From positions 1 through 64,000 of the forward strand of contig UEHQ01000004.1 of NCBI GenBank assembly GCA_900489925.1: DNA of 64,000 nt, written 5' to 3'. This document shows positions 28,505 to 37,834 of this stretch, in pieces (positions within the stretch are counted from its first letter, which is position 1; each line of letters starts with the position of its first letter). Under the pieces are notes generated by a model. The model did not search any database. It worked only from the letters and a program-made list of their open reading frames with translations, and had not been told where the DNA came from. The DNA comes from Hyphomicrobiales bacterium. GTDB taxonomy: Bacteria; Pseudomonadota; Alphaproteobacteria; Rhizobiales; Rhizobiaceae. Both the position numbers and the translations under genes were made by a program.

Positions 28505-29275
28505 TCAGATCCCCAACCGCGTTCGTGCCTGATCCCATTCCTGGGTTAGGCGTACGTTATGCTTGTGGAATATCCGCGATGACAGAAGGATGGCGGCGGT
28601 AGACTTCGTCGTCTCGTAGAAGGAAAACAGGTCGATTGCTTGCGATTGCGCCCCAACGCGTGAGAAGGACTGCTTGCTCGAGAAAAGACTATGGAGATTC
28701 TGGTATACTTGTTCACTGCGAACGCGAAGCCACTCCATTCGGAGCCAGCGAGAGATAATGTCTTCGCTGAAGAGAACCTGCGCCGCCACCGTCAGCAATT
28801 CCAGATCTGTGGATCGAACCGAGATTACGACTACGTAGACCACGAGATAACCCAGAGTCTTGATTCGCTGGCCGACCAACATCTGTCGCGCGATCTCCCG
28901 GGTGAAGAACGCACTCTCCATGATCGATGCCGCGAGGCGCTTCAGCGGGTTCGTCTGATCGTTGTTGTAATAGCCGACAGTCTGCTCATCGGTCAGGGAA
29001 ACTCCGTAACTGTTGGACAGGAACTCCTGTCTCCGCTTATCTTCCGCCCTAGGGAAAAAGTAGAGCTTATGCGCCTGACCCTGCACGAAATACAGAAGCG
29101 CAAGGACGAGAAACGCGATCTGAAGATTGTCGAACAGCTCCGGATAGGCGGACTTATCGACGAAAAGAGTGCCAATCGAAAGCGCTGACACAATCCAGAA
29201 CAGCCAGCCCCCCGTAGACTCGGCAAGCTCCAGAGGTTTGTAAAAGTTATCCCCGACTGTGTCGACCTTTGGCAT
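28505..29275 (-). CDS. S-4TM family putative pore-forming CBASS effector
   Basis: About 256 residues with four hydrophobic segments in two pairs: WLFWIVSALSIGTLF and LQIAFLVLALLYFVQG near the N-terminus, then LGYLVVYVVVISV and LLTVAAQVLF after a soluble insert containing NNDQTNPLKRLA. This spacing and the N-terminal sequence fit the SMODS-associated S-4TM effector family, thought to permeabilise the inner membrane when the cyclic nucleotide binds. The ATG at 29275 with a GGGGGA site is chosen over a TTG six codons earlier. It precedes the CD-NTase by seven bases. Confidence 0.8.
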   Translation of the reverse strand: MPKVDTVGDNFYKPLELAESTGGWLFWIVSALSIGTLFVDKSAYPELFDNLQIAFLVLALLYFVQGQAHKLYFFPRAEDKRRQEFLSNSYGVSLTDEQTVGYYNNDQTNPLKRLAASIMESAFFTREIARQMLVGQRIKTLGYLVVYVVVISVRSTDLELLTVAAQVLFSEDIISRWLRMEWLRVRSEQVYQNLHSLFSSKQSFSRVGAQSQAIDLFSFYETTKSTAAILLSSRIFHKHNVRLTQEWDQARTRLGI

Positions 29276-29301
29276 TTCGCCTGATCCCCCCAACTACCTG
29301 A

Positions 29302-29637
29302 TCATGACGTAGAAGGGATCACTGAAGCCAGCATTTCGGGGCTACCCTTGTAGCACTCCTTGAAAGAGAACCGCTCTGCGGTCCCATCCAGGCGAACCAC
29401 CCAAAAGCATCGTGTACCATAGTCGGCAGAACGAACCTCAAAGTGCTTCACCCCCGGTCCGACCTTTTCAAAGGCGTCTGGATGCCTGGCCAATGCAGCT
29501 CTCAGGAACTGGTCGTCAGCCTGATCAACCGACTGGTTCAGGCGATACTTGTAAAGTATCCCTCGAAATCGCTCGCGCGCCTCCGCCTGGGTCGCGAACG
29601 TTTCATTGTCGATCTCGATCACCTGTCTTTTTCCCAT
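29302..29637 (-). CDS. DUF3223 (DeCL-like) protein
   Basis: 111 residues matching the DUF3223 pattern: FATQAEARERFRGILYKY, LARHPDAFEKVGPGVKHFEV, CFWVVRLDGTAERFSFKEC. The domain also occurs at the C-terminus of the largest subunit of plant RNA polymerases IV/V and in chloroplast rRNA-processing proteins, where it is thought to contact RNA or protein. It starts 11 bases after the ABC ATPase and ends 27 bases before the CBASS effector, so it sits in the middle of a fused defence operon. Its bacterial function is unknown. Confidence 0.75.
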   Translation of the reverse strand: MGKRQVIEIDNETFATQAEARERFRGILYKYRLNQSVDQADDQFLRAALARHPDAFEKVGPGVKHFEVRSADYGTRCFWVVRLDGTAERFSFKECYKGSPEMLASVIPSTS

Positions 29638-29647
29638 TCGCTTGGTC

Positions 29648-31573
29648 CTACATTGAGGGACGGATAATGTTCAACGTGCCGTTCTCCAGTGTGGAGAACT
29701 TGCCGACAAAGAGACCCTCTGGGATTTCACTCCATGGCATCGCGGTGGCAAGAATGACCTGATGCTCGACCTCGGTCGACTTTGAAATTTCGATCACCTG
29801 CTTCTGGAAGTTGTGGCTTCTTGCCTGCTCCATCCCCTTGTCTTCGGTAATGTCGATCATGAGGAATCGCGGGTGGCGGAAGTTCTTGTCGATCAACGCC
29901 GCAGCAAGGAAACCAACCAGAAACGAAGTCTTCAATACGACGCGAGAGCTGGCCGAGAAATACGTGTGATCATCGACGGTGACCGAATTCTTCGCGAACG
30001 AGAATTCGACTCTCTTTGGATCGACAAACGAATCCTGACGCTTGAGGTCTCCCTTCAGGAGCTTGATCGTTTCGCGCTCGATCTCGCTTCGCGCCAGGCG
30101 AATGCGATCCGTCTGGCTCCGCTTCAGTGTTTCGATGCGACTTTGTAGGTCCGCAATGTCCAGGCCTAGGCTCTTCTTCCTCTCAGAGAGGTCACCGATC
30201 TTGTTCGCCAGCTTGAACTGCGACTCGACGTCCTCGATCGAGCGATCGAGATATCCGAGCTTTCTATGAAGGTCTCGGATTTCCTCTCGAACTTTCGATG
30301 TCGGCCGGGAAGCTATCGCCGACAGCTCTCGTGATTTCATTGACCAATCGGATTTGATCTCATCGACCTTCGCAACCTGCTTCTTCAGACGCTCTGCGCG
30401 GATCACCTGTAGACGCTCGGACTGCTTGATCTGTATGGCGAGGTTGTTGATGATTCCGGTGACTTGCTCGCTTGCGCGTTCCGGGTCGATCGGCGTCTTG
30501 CATAGGTGGCACGCAAATGCGCTCTTGTCCGCCTCCAAAACCTCGGCATAGCAGGCCGGGCAGGTCGCGAAGTGCACATCCGGGACGATCTCTGCCGCGA
30601 GACGCGCATCACGCAGAGACTCGGACTTGCGCTTCAGGCTTTCGATGAACGCCTGGGAATCCGAAATTTCGAATTCGATGCCGCCCTGAACCTCCTGCGC
30701 CTCGACAAGGTCCTGCTGCAGTCGCTGGACGGCGCTGTACAGATCTTGCTGCTGCTTGAGGCTCAGCTTCTGGAGCGTGGTCGAAGAGAAGAACTCTTCT
30801 TCCTTCTCCGATATCTGGTTCAACAGGCGGTCCTTGTCAGCAACCAGACTGGCGCGCTTCTGCGTGATCCATTCCAAGCCGAGGCTTTCCTCGCCGCCGA
30901 CCAAGCGAAAAATGCTCCGCAGCTCCGATGAGACTTCCTGAAACTCCTTCTCCTTGCCCCGCAGGCTTTGCTGGGATTCATAGATCGCTGTGTCGAACGC
31001 TCCACACAGAAGATTTCCCACGGCTTCCCTGAGATTCTCTGGGTCATAGCCCTCGAAGCGGAACAGGCTGTCTGTCGGCGAAAGCTGGTCTGCGTACAGC
31101 AACCGGAGGACCTGATGCATAGTTATGCTCGACGTGCCCTCCACGGCAACGTCAGGCATCCCGAGCAGCCGGAACAACGCCTGAGAGAAACTCTCCTTGT
31201 TCTGTGAACGCGAGTAAGAGTAACGGAGCCAGGATTCGATCGGCGCACTCACCGCCGCCTCGTAGCGTCCTCCGAATATTTCCATATCCGACTGTGACGA
31301 CACATCGATTTTTCGACGGAGCACTGCGGGATTGCCATTCAATTCCACCTCGAGCCACACATGCTCGCATAGGAGGGCGTAGTCACTCCAGTCGAGCTTG
31401 TTAAGGTCGCCACCCAGCCCGAAGAATATGAAGTTCAGGATCGTCGACTTGCCCGACGAGTTGTCGCCCCGAACGATATTCACTCCGGAATGAAAGCGCT
31501 CGTCGTAGGCGATGTGTACTCCACGTTTCACCACGAGACGTCTAGCGATCAGGGAGGGCTCAAATCGGATCAT
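29648..31573 (-). CDS. SMC/Rad50-like ATPase of a second ABC three-component system
   Basis: 641 residues. Walker A in VRGDNSSGKSTILNFIFFG (about 34-52), coiled-coil arms with a central zinc-hook-like segment CPACYAEV...CHLC (about residues 340-360), and a C-terminal half with FLMIDITEDKG as the Walker B region. The head-coil-hook-coil-head design is that of Rad50/SbcC relatives. Its start overlaps the end of the middle-component gene by 14 bases, identifying it as the ATPase of an ABC-3C system distinct from the one at 19-23 kb. Confidence 0.82.
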   Translation of the reverse strand: MIRFEPSLIARRLVVKRGVHIAYDERFHSGVNIVRGDNSSGKSTILNFIFFGLGGDLNKLDWSDYALLCEHVWLEVELNGNPAVLRRKIDVSSQSDMEIFGGRYEAAVSAPIESWLRYSYSRSQNKESFSQALFRLLGMPDVAVEGTSSITMHQVLRLLYADQLSPTDSLFRFEGYDPENLREAVGNLLCGAFDTAIYESQQSLRGKEKEFQEVSSELRSIFRLVGGEESLGLEWITQKRASLVADKDRLLNQISEKEEEFFSSTTLQKLSLKQQQDLYSAVQRLQQDLVEAQEVQGGIEFEISDSQAFIESLKRKSESLRDARLAAEIVPDVHFATCPACYAEVLEADKSAFACHLCKTPIDPERASEQVTGIINNLAIQIKQSERLQVIRAERLKKQVAKVDEIKSDWSMKSRELSAIASRPTSKVREEIRDLHRKLGYLDRSIEDVESQFKLANKIGDLSERKKSLGLDIADLQSRIETLKRSQTDRIRLARSEIERETIKLLKGDLKRQDSFVDPKRVEFSFAKNSVTVDDHTYFSASSRVVLKTSFLVGFLAAALIDKNFRHPRFLMIDITEDKGMEQARSHNFQKQVIEISKSTEVEHQVILATAMPWSEIPEGLFVGKFSTLENGTLNIIRPSM

Positions 31574-32081
31574 ATCTGTATTCCAGCAGCTTGCTTCTTG
31601 CCTTCAACCCATCCCTGCCGTGGAGTTCATACCTTCTATTGATCTGGCAGAGGATGGCGATGAAATCCGCCATCGATGCATTGAGTTCCTCGCATCGGGT
31701 CTCGATCTCAGGCCCAAGCTCCTCTCCCGTGAAAAGGATCTGGTTCTTCTGCCAGGCCAGATCATGGATTATTCCGGCTTTCGCCATGCTCTCGGCGGCG
31801 GTCTTCTGGAAAGGGGCCATGCGGTCGAAGAGTGAGTTGTCGTCCGGCAGCTCACCGTACGGCTTGAGCCGCAAGTACGTCTTGCTGATTTTCCGCCACT
31901 CCCTGTCGTCGTCGAAAAGCTGCAGATTCTGAAGCCGGAACGGGTGAAGCAGATAGAAATCCAGGATGCGAAACTTGTCGAAGGGCACGGCATCGCGAAG
32001 ATTGCAGCCGAAGTACAATCTGAATGATCGAAAAATCGCGTGATAGGGGTCGAATGCCTCGTTGTAGGATAGCTGGGTCAT
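31560..32081 (-). CDS. ABC three-component system middle component 5 (MC5-like)
   Basis: 173 residues from the ATG at 32081, which overlaps the stop of the preceding gene as ATGA; longer frames from GTG 32120 or ATG 32108 are less likely. The opening FDPYHAIFRSFRLYF and FDKFRILDFYLLHPFRL are the hallmark segments of the MC5 group. The remainder is helical. It is the expected bridge between the effector-side protein and the ATPase. Confidence 0.78.
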   Translation of the reverse strand: MTQLSYNEAFDPYHAIFRSFRLYFGCNLRDAVPFDKFRILDFYLLHPFRLQNLQLFDDDREWRKISKTYLRLKPYGELPDDNSLFDRMAPFQKTAAESMAKAGIIHDLAWQKNQILFTGEELGPEIETRCEELNASMADFIAILCQINRRYELHGRDGLKARSKLLEYRYDPI

Positions 32082-32644
32082 GCCACGGCTCGAGGCGAAT
32101 GATGCCATCGTATGAAGCACTGTTCAGCCAGCCAGTAAACCATCCCAAGCACGATGTTGTGGCTGATGATCATCAATTCGCTGTTGCACTCTTCCACGAT
32201 CGGATTGACGATGCGGTCCATGATCATCGCGTTCATTTCATGCTCAGAAAGCCTTGGAATCTGCGGGTAGATCACGTGGGAGAACTCGTTTTCTGTCTTC
32301 GCAAGGATGTGGACGAAGATCGACTGGGCCGACGAGTACAGTGACCAGCGTTCAAGGAGCTTCGCGAACATCTCCTTCTTCTCGATAGCTTCATCATAAT
32401 AGTGAGACATATTGGCAGCCTGAAGCTTGTTCTCAAGGCCTTCGATGCCATCCTGCGCCCGCCGACCGTGGTAGCGCGCGAGTTCATCGATTGTGATCTT
32501 CGTTTGTTCGCTGGCGTCGTATTGCTGCTTCAGGCGGTGAAGCAACTTCTCAACCATCGACTTTGGCGCTTCGACGGTAACCTTCTTATCTCGACCGATT
32601 ACGTCGCGCTCGGCGTGCGCCCTGCGCTGATCAACTGTGTTCAT
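32078..32644 (-). CDS. ABC three-component system effector-side protein
   Basis: 188 residues. The N-terminus contains ERDVIGRDKKVTV, a GRDK motif shared with the small membrane protein encoded just upstream. The rest is helical, with a fairly hydrophobic C-terminal region (SELMIISHNIVLGMVYWL). Position before MC5 fits the variable third component of ABC-3C systems (CTD class), but I cannot identify an enzymatic fold. It starts five bases after the preceding gene. Confidence 0.65.
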   Translation of the reverse strand: MNTVDQRRAHAERDVIGRDKKVTVEAPKSMVEKLLHRLKQQYDASEQTKITIDELARYHGRRAQDGIEGLENKLQAANMSHYYDEAIEKKEMFAKLLERWSLYSSAQSIFVHILAKTENEFSHVIYPQIPRLSEHEMNAMIMDRIVNPIVEECNSELMIISHNIVLGMVYWLAEQCFIRWHHSPRAVA

Positions 32645-32649
32645 GAATG

Positions 32650-32838
32650 TTACTTGTGAGTCGTGGTCTTGTCGCGCCCGACCATGTCTCCACCGGCGGT
32701 CGATCCGCTCTGATCCGTCGAATTACCGCTTGTACCCGAACGCAAGGTTTTGGTGACCTGAAAGGTAATAAGAGTCCCAGCGGCGCCCCCGGTGATCAAA
32801 CCTACAAGAAAGTTCGAAAGATCAAATGTAAACGCCAT
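32650..32838 (-). CDS. Small membrane protein with GDxVGRDK motif
   Basis: 62 residues: one membrane-spanning segment (about residues 7-27, rich in Gly and Leu), then a polar Ser/Thr/Gly linker and the tail GGDMVGRDKTT. The same GRDK motif opens the next protein. Small TM proteins with GD-x-VGRDK tails are found in front of conflict-system genes and are thought to recruit partners to the membrane. The ATG has a GGGGAG site. It is the first gene of the long minus-strand run that ends near 26.1 kb. Confidence 0.68.
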   Translation of the reverse strand: MAFTFDLSNFLVGLITGGAAGTLITFQVTKTLRSGTSGNSTDQSGSTAGGDMVGRDKTTTHK

Positions 32839-33618
32839 AACTTCTCCCCTAAGTAGAGTAACATAGCTATGCTTCGAGGCGTTTTGTCAACATTTGCAAC
32901 GAACGTCGCACAGAAATGCTGGCCACAAGCAGAGTTAGATCGATGTGCTGATGCCGTGGAGCTGTTTACGGCGGACGAACAGCTAAAGTCTGTGGACGAG
33001 GCAAAGCGAAAGACGATGTTTTGGGGGGCACTATATGTGTCAAAATCTTCACCGGAGCGCCCCTCCATGGTCTCTTCCAGGTTACCCGGCCGCATCATCC
33101 CTGCCCCTCGTTGTTCAGCCCCATTAGATACGCGCCAGCGCCTCGGCTGCGGTCCGTGCCACCTTCGCGGACCGACCCGGTGTGCCGCCTTTGGCGCTTG
33201 CTTGCCATCACCTCTCAGCGGGTTGCTATCGTTACGGCCACCGCGCTTGGCCAACGTGCAAAGAGGCCATTGCTTACGATCTTGTCGACTTCTCCATCGG
33301 TCATACGCGTTTATTGGAAAGCCAGCTGCCTACGCGGTATCGGCCAAGATCGCGCGTTGGGCGAACCGATACCTAAGTCCAGTTTCTGCGGGCTTGTGTT
33401 CGTAATAGCGTCTGATCATCGCGTTCCTTGGAACGTTGGTTGACCAGAGATGCCCCAGTGTCCTCCCCTCCGCTGGGGCGCGCGGATCCCAACCCAGGTC
33501 CGCGAGGCCGTCTCCAACCGCTAGGAGACGGCCTTCCTTATCGTGGGCGCCTTGCTGATCCGCTTTGGCGCCCTAACCATCTTCGTAATCGCTTTGCAGA
33601 AATCCGAAGGAGCTGGCC
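32839..33618. other. Intergenic region between the defence block and the metabolic block
   Basis: About 780 bases without a convincing intact gene. A plus-strand frame from 32869 gives about 55 protein-like residues (TNVAQKCWPQAELDRCADAVELF) and then turns into low-quality sequence, so it may be a decayed fragment. A hairpin lies at 33505-33534 shortly before the YdeP gene. Promoters for the divergent flanking operons must lie here. Confidence 0.5.
33505..33534 (+). terminator. Hairpin upstream of the YdeP-like gene
   Basis: AGGCCGTCTCC, eight-base loop, GGAGACGGCCT: an 11-base perfect stem followed by TCCTTATCG. The T-run is poor, so it may be a terminator or an attenuator in the leader of the oxidoreductase gene 85 bases downstream. 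Confidence 0.5.
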
Positions 33619-35937
33619 ATGAAGAAGAAGCGTCCAGACGGCATCGAGCGCTACGCCCACCCGGCCGGCGGCTGGGATGCATTGAAGGCGGTTGCGAAAA
33701 CGCTGGCGCATCAGCAGATCGTCGCCCAGGGCAGCCGCACGCTGCTCAAGGCAAACCAGCCGGAGGGCTTCGACTGTCCGGGATGTGCTTGGCCGGATCC
33801 GAAACATACATCCTCCTTCGAATTCTGCGAGAACGGGGCTAAGGCTATCACTTGGGAATCTACGGCGAAGCGCACTGACGCTGCCTTCTTTGAGCAGCAC
33901 AGCGTTACCGAACTCTGGACGTGGACGGATCACAAACTCGAGGACGCCGGGCGCCTGACGGTTCCGCTACGGTACAATTCCGCCAGCGACCATTTCGAGC
34001 CGATCGCCTGGGACGACGCGTTTGCACTCATCGCCTCCGAACTTAACAAGCTCGTAAATCCCGACCAAGCCGAGTTCTATACCTCCGGACGGGCGTCAAA
34101 CGAGGCAGCCTTCCTTTACCACCTCTTCGTCCGTGCTTACGGGACCAACAATTTCCCCGACTGTTCCAACATGTGTCACGAAGCAACCAGCGTCGGCCTG
34201 CCGAAATCGATCGGCGTCGGCAAGGGAACGGTGACGCTTGAAGATTTCGACCATGCGGATGCGATCTTCTCCTTCGGGCACAACCCCGGCACCAACCACC
34301 CGCGAATGATGACCACCCTGCACGAGGCCTCGCGCCGTGGCGTGCCGATCGTCGTCTTCAATCCGCTGAAGGAGCGGGCGCTCGAGCGCTTCGCTGCTCC
34401 GCAGGACCCGATCGAGATGATGACGATGTCCTCGACACCGATCGCCTCGGCCTATCACCAGCTCCGGGTCGGCGGTGACCTTGGTGCTCTCAAGGGCATC
34501 ATGAAGGCGATCTTCAAGACGGATCAGCGGGATATCGATGCCGGCGGTTCCGGGGTGCTCGACAGGGCCTTCATCAGCGAGCATACCGCAGGCTTCGATG
34601 CACTTCGCTCAGATATCTCGGCAACCAGCTGGGATGAGATCACCGCGGCAAGCGGTCTCTCGAGAGAGGCGATCGAGAGCGCCGCCGCCGTCTACGTCAA
34701 AGCGAAGAATGTCATCATCTGCTATGGCATGGGCATCACGCAACACGCGCGCGGAACGCAAAACGTCCAGCAGATCGCCAACCTGCTGATGCTGCGCGGC
34801 AATCTGGGCCGCCAGGGCGCCGGCATCGCACCGATCCGCGGCCATTCCAACGTCCAGGGCGACCGTACGGTCGGCATCACCGAAATTCCTAACAAGGCGC
34901 TGATCGACGGCATGGAGCGTGCCTTCGGCTTCCGGCCGAAATCGGACAAGGGCCATAACGCAATTGAAGCGGTGGAAGCGATCATCGCCGGCCAGTCGAA
35001 GGCGCTGATCTGCCTCGGCGGCAACCTGGCGGTCGCCATGTCGGATCACCACGCTACGTTCGAGGGCATGCGCAGGCTTGATCTCGCGGTCCATATCGCC
35101 ACCAAGCTGAACCGCTCGCAGCTCCTCAAGGCGAAGACCTCGATCATTCTCCCCTGCTTCGGCCGCACCGACCTCGACACGCAGGCTTCCGGCCCGCAGG
35201 CGGTGACAGTCGAGGATTCGATGTCGATGGTGCATGCATCCAGGGGTTTCCTTAATCCGCCCGGCGAGCTGCTTCGCTCTGAACCGGCGATCATCGCCGG
35301 GATAGCAAAGGCGACGCTCGGCACCCGCCATGGCATCGACTGGGATAGCCTGATCGGCAACTACGACCGCATCCGCGACAAGATCGAGATAGTCTTTCCC
35401 GACTTTGCCGATTTTAACGCTCGCGTACGCAAGCCCGGCGGTTTTCGCCTTGATGTTGCCGCTTCCTTCCGACGGTGGAACACAGAAAGTGGCAAGGCGA
35501 ATTTCCTGATCGCCGCCGGCCTTGAAGAAGATCCGGCGCTCGAGGCCAAGGATGCACTGGTCCTGACCACGATACGCAGCCACGACCAATACAACACCAC
35601 CGTCTACGGGCTGGACGATCGATATCGCGGTGTCTTTGGCCGACGCGACGTGATCTTCATGAACGCCGACGATCTCGCGCAACGCGGTCTCAGGGATGGC
35701 GACCGCATCGATATTCACGGGCTGATTGCCAACGCCGAGAAGACCCACGTCGTCAGCGGGTTTACGGCTGTGGCCTACAACATTCCGCGTGGGTCGATCG
35801 CTGGCTACTATCCGGAGATGAACGCGGTGATGGCGCTCAGCCATTTCGACCGTCAGTCCGGAACACCCTCATATAAGGGGGTACCAGTCATGGTGACAGA
35901 GGCCATCTCAATTCCTATATCCGCTACGGCCATCTGA
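33619..35937 (+). CDS. FdhF/YdeP-family molybdopterin oxidoreductase
   Basis: 772 residues. Near the N-terminus DCPGCAWPDPKH and FCENGAKA carry the cysteines for the iron-sulfur cluster. The middle contains FSFGHNPGTNHPRMM and GMGITQHARGTQNVQQIANLL, typical of the bis-MGD molybdopterin domains, and a C-terminal molydopterin-binding barrel follows (TIRSHDQYNTTVYGL). These are soluble relatives of formate dehydrogenase H; E. coli YdeP contributes to acid resistance, but the substrate is not known. The start has AAGGAG. The aldehyde dehydrogenase gene follows after 14 bases. Confidence 0.9.
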   Translation: MKKKRPDGIERYAHPAGGWDALKAVAKTLAHQQIVAQGSRTLLKANQPEGFDCPGCAWPDPKHTSSFEFCENGAKAITWESTAKRTDAAFFEQHSVTELWTWTDHKLEDAGRLTVPLRYNSASDHFEPIAWDDAFALIASELNKLVNPDQAEFYTSGRASNEAAFLYHLFVRAYGTNNFPDCSNMCHEATSVGLPKSIGVGKGTVTLEDFDHADAIFSFGHNPGTNHPRMMTTLHEASRRGVPIVVFNPLKERALERFAAPQDPIEMMTMSSTPIASAYHQLRVGGDLGALKGIMKAIFKTDQRDIDAGGSGVLDRAFISEHTAGFDALRSDISATSWDEITAASGLSREAIESAAAVYVKAKNVIICYGMGITQHARGTQNVQQIANLLMLRGNLGRQGAGIAPIRGHSNVQGDRTVGITEIPNKALIDGMERAFGFRPKSDKGHNAIEAVEAIIAGQSKALICLGGNLAVAMSDHHATFEGMRRLDLAVHIATKLNRSQLLKAKTSIILPCFGRTDLDTQASGPQAVTVEDSMSMVHASRGFLNPPGELLRSEPAIIAGIAKATLGTRHGIDWDSLIGNYDRIRDKIEIVFPDFADFNARVRKPGGFRLDVAASFRRWNTESGKANFLIAAGLEEDPALEAKDALVLTTIRSHDQYNTTVYGLDDRYRGVFGRRDVIFMNADDLAQRGLRDGDRIDIHGLIANAEKTHVVSGFTAVAYNIPRGSIAGYYPEMNAVMALSHFDRQSGTPSYKGVPVMVTEAISIPISATAI

Positions 35938-35951
35938 AAGGAACATCGATC

Positions 35952-37475
35952 ATGACAATCAAAGGAAGCCTGCTCGTCGCGGGAACGGAAAAGCGCGGCT
36001 CGAACGGTGAGTTCTATGGGATTGAGGCAGCCACGGGAAAATCCCTTCCTATCTCGTTCGGCGGAGCGTCGCAGGACGACGTCGAGGCGGCAGCTGCACA
36101 AGCCTGGGAAGCCTTTGCATCCTATCGCGAGACCGACCTCGAGAGCAGAGCTGCATTTCTGGAAACCATCGCCGCGGAAGTAGAGTCGATCGGCGACGAG
36201 CTAATCGTCCGCGCGATGTCGGAGACCGGACTACCGCGCGGGAGGCTCGAGGGCGAAAGAAATCGCACGACAGGGCAACTCCGGCTATTTGCAAGGGAGG
36301 TCCGTGCGGGCCGTTTCCAGGAGCTGCGTTTCGATGCAGGCGATCCTTCGCGAAAGCCAGTTCCCAAGCCAGATCTTCGGCTCCGCAACGTCCCGGTTGG
36401 CCCAGTTGCAGTGTTCGGCGCATCAAATTTCCCGCTAGCCTTTTCTGTTGCGGGAGGAGACACCGCTTCGGCCTTTGCAGCTGGCTGCCCTGTAGTCGTA
36501 AAGGCTCATTCGGCGCATCCGGGCACCTCCGAACTCGTGGGCCAGGCGGTACAACGGGCAGTTTCGGCCTGTCGCCTCCATCCCGGTACGTTCGCCTTAC
36601 TCTTCGATACGGGTTTCGAGGCAGGCGAAAAACTCGTCGCCGATCACAGGATTCGCGCGGTGGGCTTCACCGGGTCGCGTCGCGGCGGCACCGCGTTGAT
36701 GGATATTGCGTCAAAGCGGCGCCAGCCAATCCCGGTCTACGCAGAGATGAGCAGCATCAATCCGGTCATTTTGTTTCCGAACGCGCTCGAACGCGACGTC
36801 GAAGGCATCGCATCGACATTCGTCTCTTCATTGATCCTAGGCGCCGGGCAGTTCTGCACGAACCCGGGCCTGCTGCTGGCCGTAGATGGTAAAGCGCTTG
36901 ATGCCTTCGTCTCGAGGACGGCTGAACTTTTGCCCGAGGTCGCACCCCAGGCGATGCTGACCCCATCAATCGCTCGGGCCTTCTCCGAAGGAGTCGAACG
37001 CCTACGCGCGCATCCGGAAGTGCGGGCCGTCGCGTCGGGGAAACCCGGCAGTGAATTCGAAGGTACGGCTGCTCTATTCGAGACCAACGCCTCCGCGCTT
37101 CTGGCACATCATGAGCTTCAGGATGAAGTGTTCGGTGCCGCCGGCCTCGTCGTTCGCTGCCGGGATCTGACGGAACTGGAAGCGGTCATCGACGAACTGG
37201 AAGGACAGCTGACCGTGGCGCTGTTCGTCGCGGATGACGACGAGGCCGATGCTCGCCGTCTCGTTCCGAAGCTTGAGATGCTTGCGGGACGTCTGCTTGT
37301 GAACGGTTTCGGAACAGGTGTCGAAGTCTCTCCGGCGATGGTCCATGGCGGCCCCTATCCTGCAACTGCAGACGGTCGATCCACGTCCGTCGGAACGCTG
37401 GCAATCTACCGTTTCCTGAGGCCCGTATCCTACCAGGACTTTTCAACCGCACTTCTTCCGGACGTGCTGCGATAG
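35952..37475 (+). CDS. NADP-dependent aldehyde dehydrogenase (ketoglutarate-semialdehyde type)
   Basis: 507 residues. Seen: VPVGPVAVFGASNFPLAFS and VVVKAHSAHPGTS (cofactor-binding), VGFTGSRRGG, YAEMSSINPV with the general-base Glu, and GAGQFCTNPG with the nucleophile Cys. The sequence style matches the KGSADH group, which oxidises 2,5-dioxopentanoate and related aldehydes in sugar and hydroxyproline breakdown. The exact substrate is inferred. It is co-transcribed with the YdeP-like gene. Confidence 0.88.
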   Translation: MTIKGSLLVAGTEKRGSNGEFYGIEAATGKSLPISFGGASQDDVEAAAAQAWEAFASYRETDLESRAAFLETIAAEVESIGDELIVRAMSETGLPRGRLEGERNRTTGQLRLFAREVRAGRFQELRFDAGDPSRKPVPKPDLRLRNVPVGPVAVFGASNFPLAFSVAGGDTASAFAAGCPVVVKAHSAHPGTSELVGQAVQRAVSACRLHPGTFALLFDTGFEAGEKLVADHRIRAVGFTGSRRGGTALMDIASKRRQPIPVYAEMSSINPVILFPNALERDVEGIASTFVSSLILGAGQFCTNPGLLLAVDGKALDAFVSRTAELLPEVAPQAMLTPSIARAFSEGVERLRAHPEVRAVASGKPGSEFEGTAALFETNASALLAHHELQDEVFGAAGLVVRCRDLTELEAVIDELEGQLTVALFVADDDEADARRLVPKLEMLAGRLLVNGFGTGVEVSPAMVHGGPYPATADGRSTSVGTLAIYRFLRPVSYQDFSTALLPDVLR

Positions 37476-37546
37476 TTGAGCTGAGGGCCGTCGAACGTTG
37501 CGTCAGCGGCCCTTAACCGCACCTCGGGCGGCCCGACGTGGGCCCA

Positions 37547-37759
37547 TCAGACCGCGCCAGGGGACGGGCATCGTGTCCAGGAAGACAGACATGGGTATGA
37601 GCCTTTACTCTGCCGAGCCTCCTCGGAAGTCGGAGGCGGAACGAACACCCGACCTTTTGTCGGCGGCCGCTCGACCGTTGCCAGTGCTATCAGCATGGCT
37701 CCCATCGCCACCATTATTAGTAGGCCCGGGAACATCGAGGATCTTGTATCGTCGTGCAT
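37547..37759 (-). CDS. Small single-span membrane protein
   Basis: About 70 residues from the ATG at 37759, preceded by a strong AAAGGAG site at eight bases. The N-terminus MHDDTRSSM leads into one membrane segment (FPGLLIMVAMGAMLIALA), then a Pro-rich tail (PPTKGRVFVPPPTSEEA). It lies alone on the minus strand, convergent with the aldehyde dehydrogenase gene and divergent from the epoxide hydrolase gene. Family not recognised; a short host-type membrane peptide is the best description. Confidence 0.5.
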   Translation of the reverse strand: MHDDTRSSMFPGLLIMVAMGAMLIALATVERPPTKGRVFVPPPTSEEARQSKGSYPCLSSWTRCPSPGAV

Positions 37760-37834
37760 TGTCTCTGCTCCTTTGACTGAGCAGGGAGTATGGCGCGAGC
37801 TTTGTGGGAGAGCAGTTGCACCTAGGTATCGTCC

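Noticed and set aside
34609..35844. 411-residue minus-strand frame opposite the YdeP-like gene
   Set aside because: Complement artefact; the plus-strand gene has intact molybdopterin motifs.
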